From: Staphylococcus roterodami | GTDB lineage: Bacteria > Bacillota > Bacilli > Staphylococcales > Staphylococcaceae | NCBI GenBank assembly: GCA_022493055.1 | Contig: CP092781.1 | Span: 1,550,001-1,614,000 of the forward strand | Direction: 5' to 3' | Length of the DNA: 64,000 bases | In this document: in pieces, positions 61,525 to 64,000 of the stretch | Layout: each line of letters opens with the position of its first letter | Position numbering within the stretch: position 1 is the first letter of the stretch | Notes under the pieces: generated by a model | What the model was told of the DNA's origin: nothing | Databases searched by the model: none | What the model saw: only the letters and a program-made list of their open reading frames with translations | Made by a program: the position numbers and the translations under genes

Positions 61525-62792
61525 TAGCCAATTTCCTTTCTCATCATGTTGTTTGGATATATCGGGCGATCCACTTTGATTTGAACGATTTGTAATGGAT
61601 GGCGCGCCGCGTCTAAGCTGTTACCTTCTTCATCATAAATTGCTTCTACTACTTGTGTAAATGTTTCAATTTCTGGACCAAAGAATTCAATTTCTTGACC
61701 CGGTTTAAAATTATTACGTTGTTGAATCGTCGCAATTTTTGTATCTTCATTATAATCTAATACTAATCCACAAAAATCAAACGGCGACTTTTTCGATTGT
61801 TGCTGACCAAACATTTGCTCTTCGTAACCTGGCGTTCCTTCAAAAAATGCTGGCGCAGTATCTCTATTTGCACACTTATCTAATTCAATTAGCCACTCTG
61901 GGTTAATTTTGAAGTTTTCAGGGTTAGCTGCATAGGCATCAATAACTTTACGATATACTGAGACTACTGTCGCAATATAATGAATTGATTTCATACGTCC
62001 TTCAATTTTCAATGAATCTACACCTATATCCATCATTTGAGGAATAGATTCGATTAATTTTAAATCTTTCGGACTCATCGCAAATGGTGTTACCTCACCT
62101 TGATTATAAAATACATCTAGTTCACCATTATCATCAACTTCTAATAATTCATAATCCCAGCGGCAACTTTGACAACATCCGCCACGATTCGAATCTCTTG
62201 CAGTCATATGATTACTTAATGTGCATCTACCTGAATAAGCAATACACATCGCACCATGGATAAATGCTTCGATTTCAATATCAACTTTTTCTTTCATTTC
62301 ACGCATTTCCATTGCGCCAGTTTCACGTGCTAGCACAACACGATCCAATCCTTCTTCTTTCCAATATTCTACAGCTTTGTAATTAGAAAGAGATTGTTGT
62401 GTTGATAAATGAATTTCAAGTTTTGGTGCAACTTCTTTACATGTTTCTATAATTAATGGGTCTGCAACAATTATACCTGTTGCTCCAGTGTTTTCTAAAT
62501 TACGTAAATATGTTTCTAAACCTTCAATATTCTCATCATGTGCAATAATATTCGTAGTTACATAAATTTTAGCACCGTAACGATTCGCAAATTCAACACC
62601 TTCAGCTATTTCTTCCATTGTGAAATTATCAGCATTAGAACGTAGTCCATATTCTTGACCGCCTAAAAATACTGCATCTGCACCATAATGAACAGCAATT
62701 TTTAATTTTTCTAAGTTACCTGCAGGTGCTAATAATTCTGGTTTCTTCATAACTGTTTTAGGAGTTGATTTAATCTCTTCAATTGTTTTCAT
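61524..62792 (-). CDS. trhP2: tRNA uridine-34 hydroxylation protein TrhP2 (U32 family)
   Basis: Peptidase-U32-like protein (YrrO); in B. subtilis TrhP1/TrhP2 make 5-hydroxyuridine at tRNA position 34 using prephenate. The 422 residues include the U32 core ([29 protein letters not shown]) and the cysteine-rich segment [30 protein letters not shown] (four or more Cys, likely Fe-S), plus a C-terminal beta-barrel. Follows trhP1 by 11 bases. Older names call it a collagenase/protease, which is unlikely here. Confidence 0.93.
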
Positions 62793-62803
62793 GATTATCC
62801 TCC

Positions 62804-63733
62804 TTAGTATACTGTCTGTTTATATAAGAAACCTTCGTCAAATGGGCGATGATCAGGTTGAATTTCTTCTATTGGGTCCATCAACATAAATTTCTCATCT
62901 TCATAAATTTCAGGGTCTTCATTGTATAAATCTATCGCTTGACGATACTGTTCCGTTACAACATTAATATATTCTTCTGTTTGTAAAATGCCATCAATTT
63001 TAAAAGCATCTATACCAGCTTCAAAAAATGGTGCTAACTCTTCAATTAAGCAAATATCATTTGGTGACATAATATGAGTCCCATTATAATCTTCATATAC
63101 AGGATAATTATTTTGTCTTTCTTCATCGTAAAGTAATAAAGATTGCTCATCATTGCGACGTTCTATTTTCATCTGACGATCTTGGAATGTGTAATAATTA
63201 CCAAGTAACATACGTTTAGATTGGAACATACATGTCATACCTTGGACTTGTACTTCTATTTCAACATCTGAATTTTCTTTAATATTTATGATTTCATCTA
63301 AATTTAATTCACGTGCTAAAACAGCTCTAGAAGCACCTCTTTTACCCCAGTAATTACATTGAAAATGGTTTGTTACTAACGTTTCTGCATTCCAATGAAG
63401 TTGAATAGGATTTTCTTGAGCTTTAACATACATCACTACAGCTGGATCTCCGAATATAATTCTATCTACTCTTATTTCATGTAAAAAATTAATATAATCT
63501 TCTACTGCATCTAAATGATAATTATGGAATAAACCATTAACTGCTGCGTATACTTTTTTGCCATTTTCATGTGCTAACGCAACAGCTTCTGTCATTTGTT
63601 GTCTATTGAACTCCCCAGGAAGTCTTAAACCAAACTTTTGTTCACCAATTACAAAAGCATCTGCACCTATTTCAATAAGTGTTTCCATATGGCTTAATGA
63701 CTTAGGTGTGACAAGTAATTCTGTCATAGTCAT
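62804..63733 (-). CDS. trhP1: tRNA uridine-34 hydroxylation protein TrhP1 (U32 family)
   Basis: Shorter U32-family partner (YrrN) of TrhP2. The 309 residues have TPKSLSHMETLIEIGADAFVIGEQKFGLRLPG near the start, but the Fe-S cysteines of TrhP2 are reduced to a lone Cys in VQGMTCMFQSKR, so it probably forms a non-cluster subunit. SD AGGAG precedes the ATG. Its start overlaps the trmR stop by four bases. Confidence 0.92.
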   Translation of the reverse strand: MTMTELLVTPKSLSHMETLIEIGADAFVIGEQKFGLRLPGEFNRQQMTEAVALAHENGKKVYAAVNGLFHNYHLDAVEDYINFLHEIRVDRIIFGDPAVVMYVKAQENPIQLHWNAETLVTNHFQCNYWGKRGASRAVLARELNLDEIINIKENSDVEIEVQVQGMTCMFQSKRMLLGNYYTFQDRQMKIERRNDEQSLLLYDEERQNNYPVYEDYNGTHIMSPNDICLIEELAPFFEAGIDAFKIDGILQTEEYINVVTEQYRQAIDLYNEDPEIYEDEKFMLMDPIEEIQPDHRPFDEGFLYKQTVY

Positions 63734-64000
63734 TCTCCTTTAATTGAAATCGCTAATCCGTCATCTATATTTAAAAAATTCGTTGTATATCCTGGCTGCT
63801 GTATTAACCACTCATTATAATCTTGAACTTTTTTAACCATCTGTCTTACATTTCTCGACCTAACGATTCCAATATCTGAAACGAAACCGTGGTATAAAAC
63901 ATTATCTGTAATAACGAGACCTTGTTGTTTTAAAAGTGGTGTATATATTTCAAAAAACTTCTTCGATTGCGCTTTTGCTGCATCAATAAATATCATATCA
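63730..64000 (-). CDS. trmR: tRNA 5-hydroxyuridine methyltransferase TrmR (partial, runs off right edge)
   Basis: C-terminal 90 or so residues of a class I O-methyltransferase (YrrM). The visible part starts in DMIFIDAAKAQSKKFFEIY, the metal-binding motif of COMT-like enzymes, and ends AISIKGE. An internal ATG at 63996 is not the start; the frame stays open to the edge. In B. subtilis TrmR methylates ho5U34 to mo5U34 after TrhP1/TrhP2, matching the neighbours. Confidence 0.9.
   Translation of the reverse strand, partial: DMIFIDAAKAQSKKFFEIYTPLLKQQGLVITDNVLYHGFVSDIGIVRSRNVRQMVKKVQDYNEWLIQQPGYTTNFLNIDDGLAISIKGE

Noticed and set aside
61524..63733. Secreted collagenase/protease operon (old U32 peptidase annotation)
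   Set aside because: No signal peptides, and neighbours trmR and udk point to tRNA modification by TrhP1/TrhP2.

Overview
The window is low-GC Firmicute DNA. Gene order and protein sequences place it in the Staphylococcus aureus complex: comG, gluP, pbp3-sodA-zur, sigA-dnaG, glyS, the dnaK cluster, comE, and yrrMNO-udk-greA are arranged as on the S. aureus chromosome. A few residues differ from S. aureus as I remember it (for example in SodA and RecO), so a sister species such as S. argenteus or a divergent lineage is possible; I could not test this. Almost everything is chromosomal core on the minus strand; glyS, rpsT and one small membrane ORF are on the plus strand. No prophage, IS transposase, tRNA, rRNA or CRISPR was seen.

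Layout. 0-6 kb: the 5' end of the comG competence operon, then fthC-gluP-yqgQ-glcK-yqgV-yqgX, one transcript running into a hairpin that also holds the comG promoter and ribosome binding site. 6-16 kb: L33, PBP3, SodA, the mreA-mreB-zur zinc operon, nfo-cshB, yqfO-trmK. 16-22.5 kb: sigA-dnaG, the yqfL-ccpN regulators and the T-box-controlled glycyl-tRNA synthetase. 22.5-29.6 kb: recO-era-cdd-dgkA-ybeY-phoH, the flotillin operon, rpsU. 29.9-41 kb: the heat-shock cluster hrcA-grpE-dnaK-dnaJ with prmA-rsmE-mtaB, under CIRCE and CtsR sites, plus hemW and lepA. 41-46 kb: rpsT, holA and the comE operon, in which comEC carries an in-frame stop. 46-52 kb: a long ribosome-maturation/cofactor operon (mtnN to yqeM). 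52-60 kb: an accessory-looking block (Fic protein, NRAMP-like transporter, PxpABC with a private biotin carboxylase and biotin carrier), bracketed by two inverted 159-bp repeats. 60-64 kb: greA, udk, and the tRNA wobble-uridine hydroxylation/methylation genes.

Main points for a second look. (1) comGA and comEA share a matching promoter-like motif, (G/A)AGTAA(T/A)-N14-CGTG(A/T)AT, in the same place: its -10 part lies in the loop of a hairpin whose 3' arm contains the gene's Shine-Dalgarno. Upstream read-through RNA would therefore terminate or be masked, while RNA started at this promoter would lack the 5' arm. (2) comEC is interrupted by a single TAA. (3) ccpN has a full DNA-binding domain only if translation starts at an AUA codon. 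(4) The PxpABC/AccBC cluster encodes, as separate proteins, every module of a urea-carboxylase-type enzyme. (5) A 159-bp hairpin-forming repeat is present twice in opposite orientation around the accessory block.
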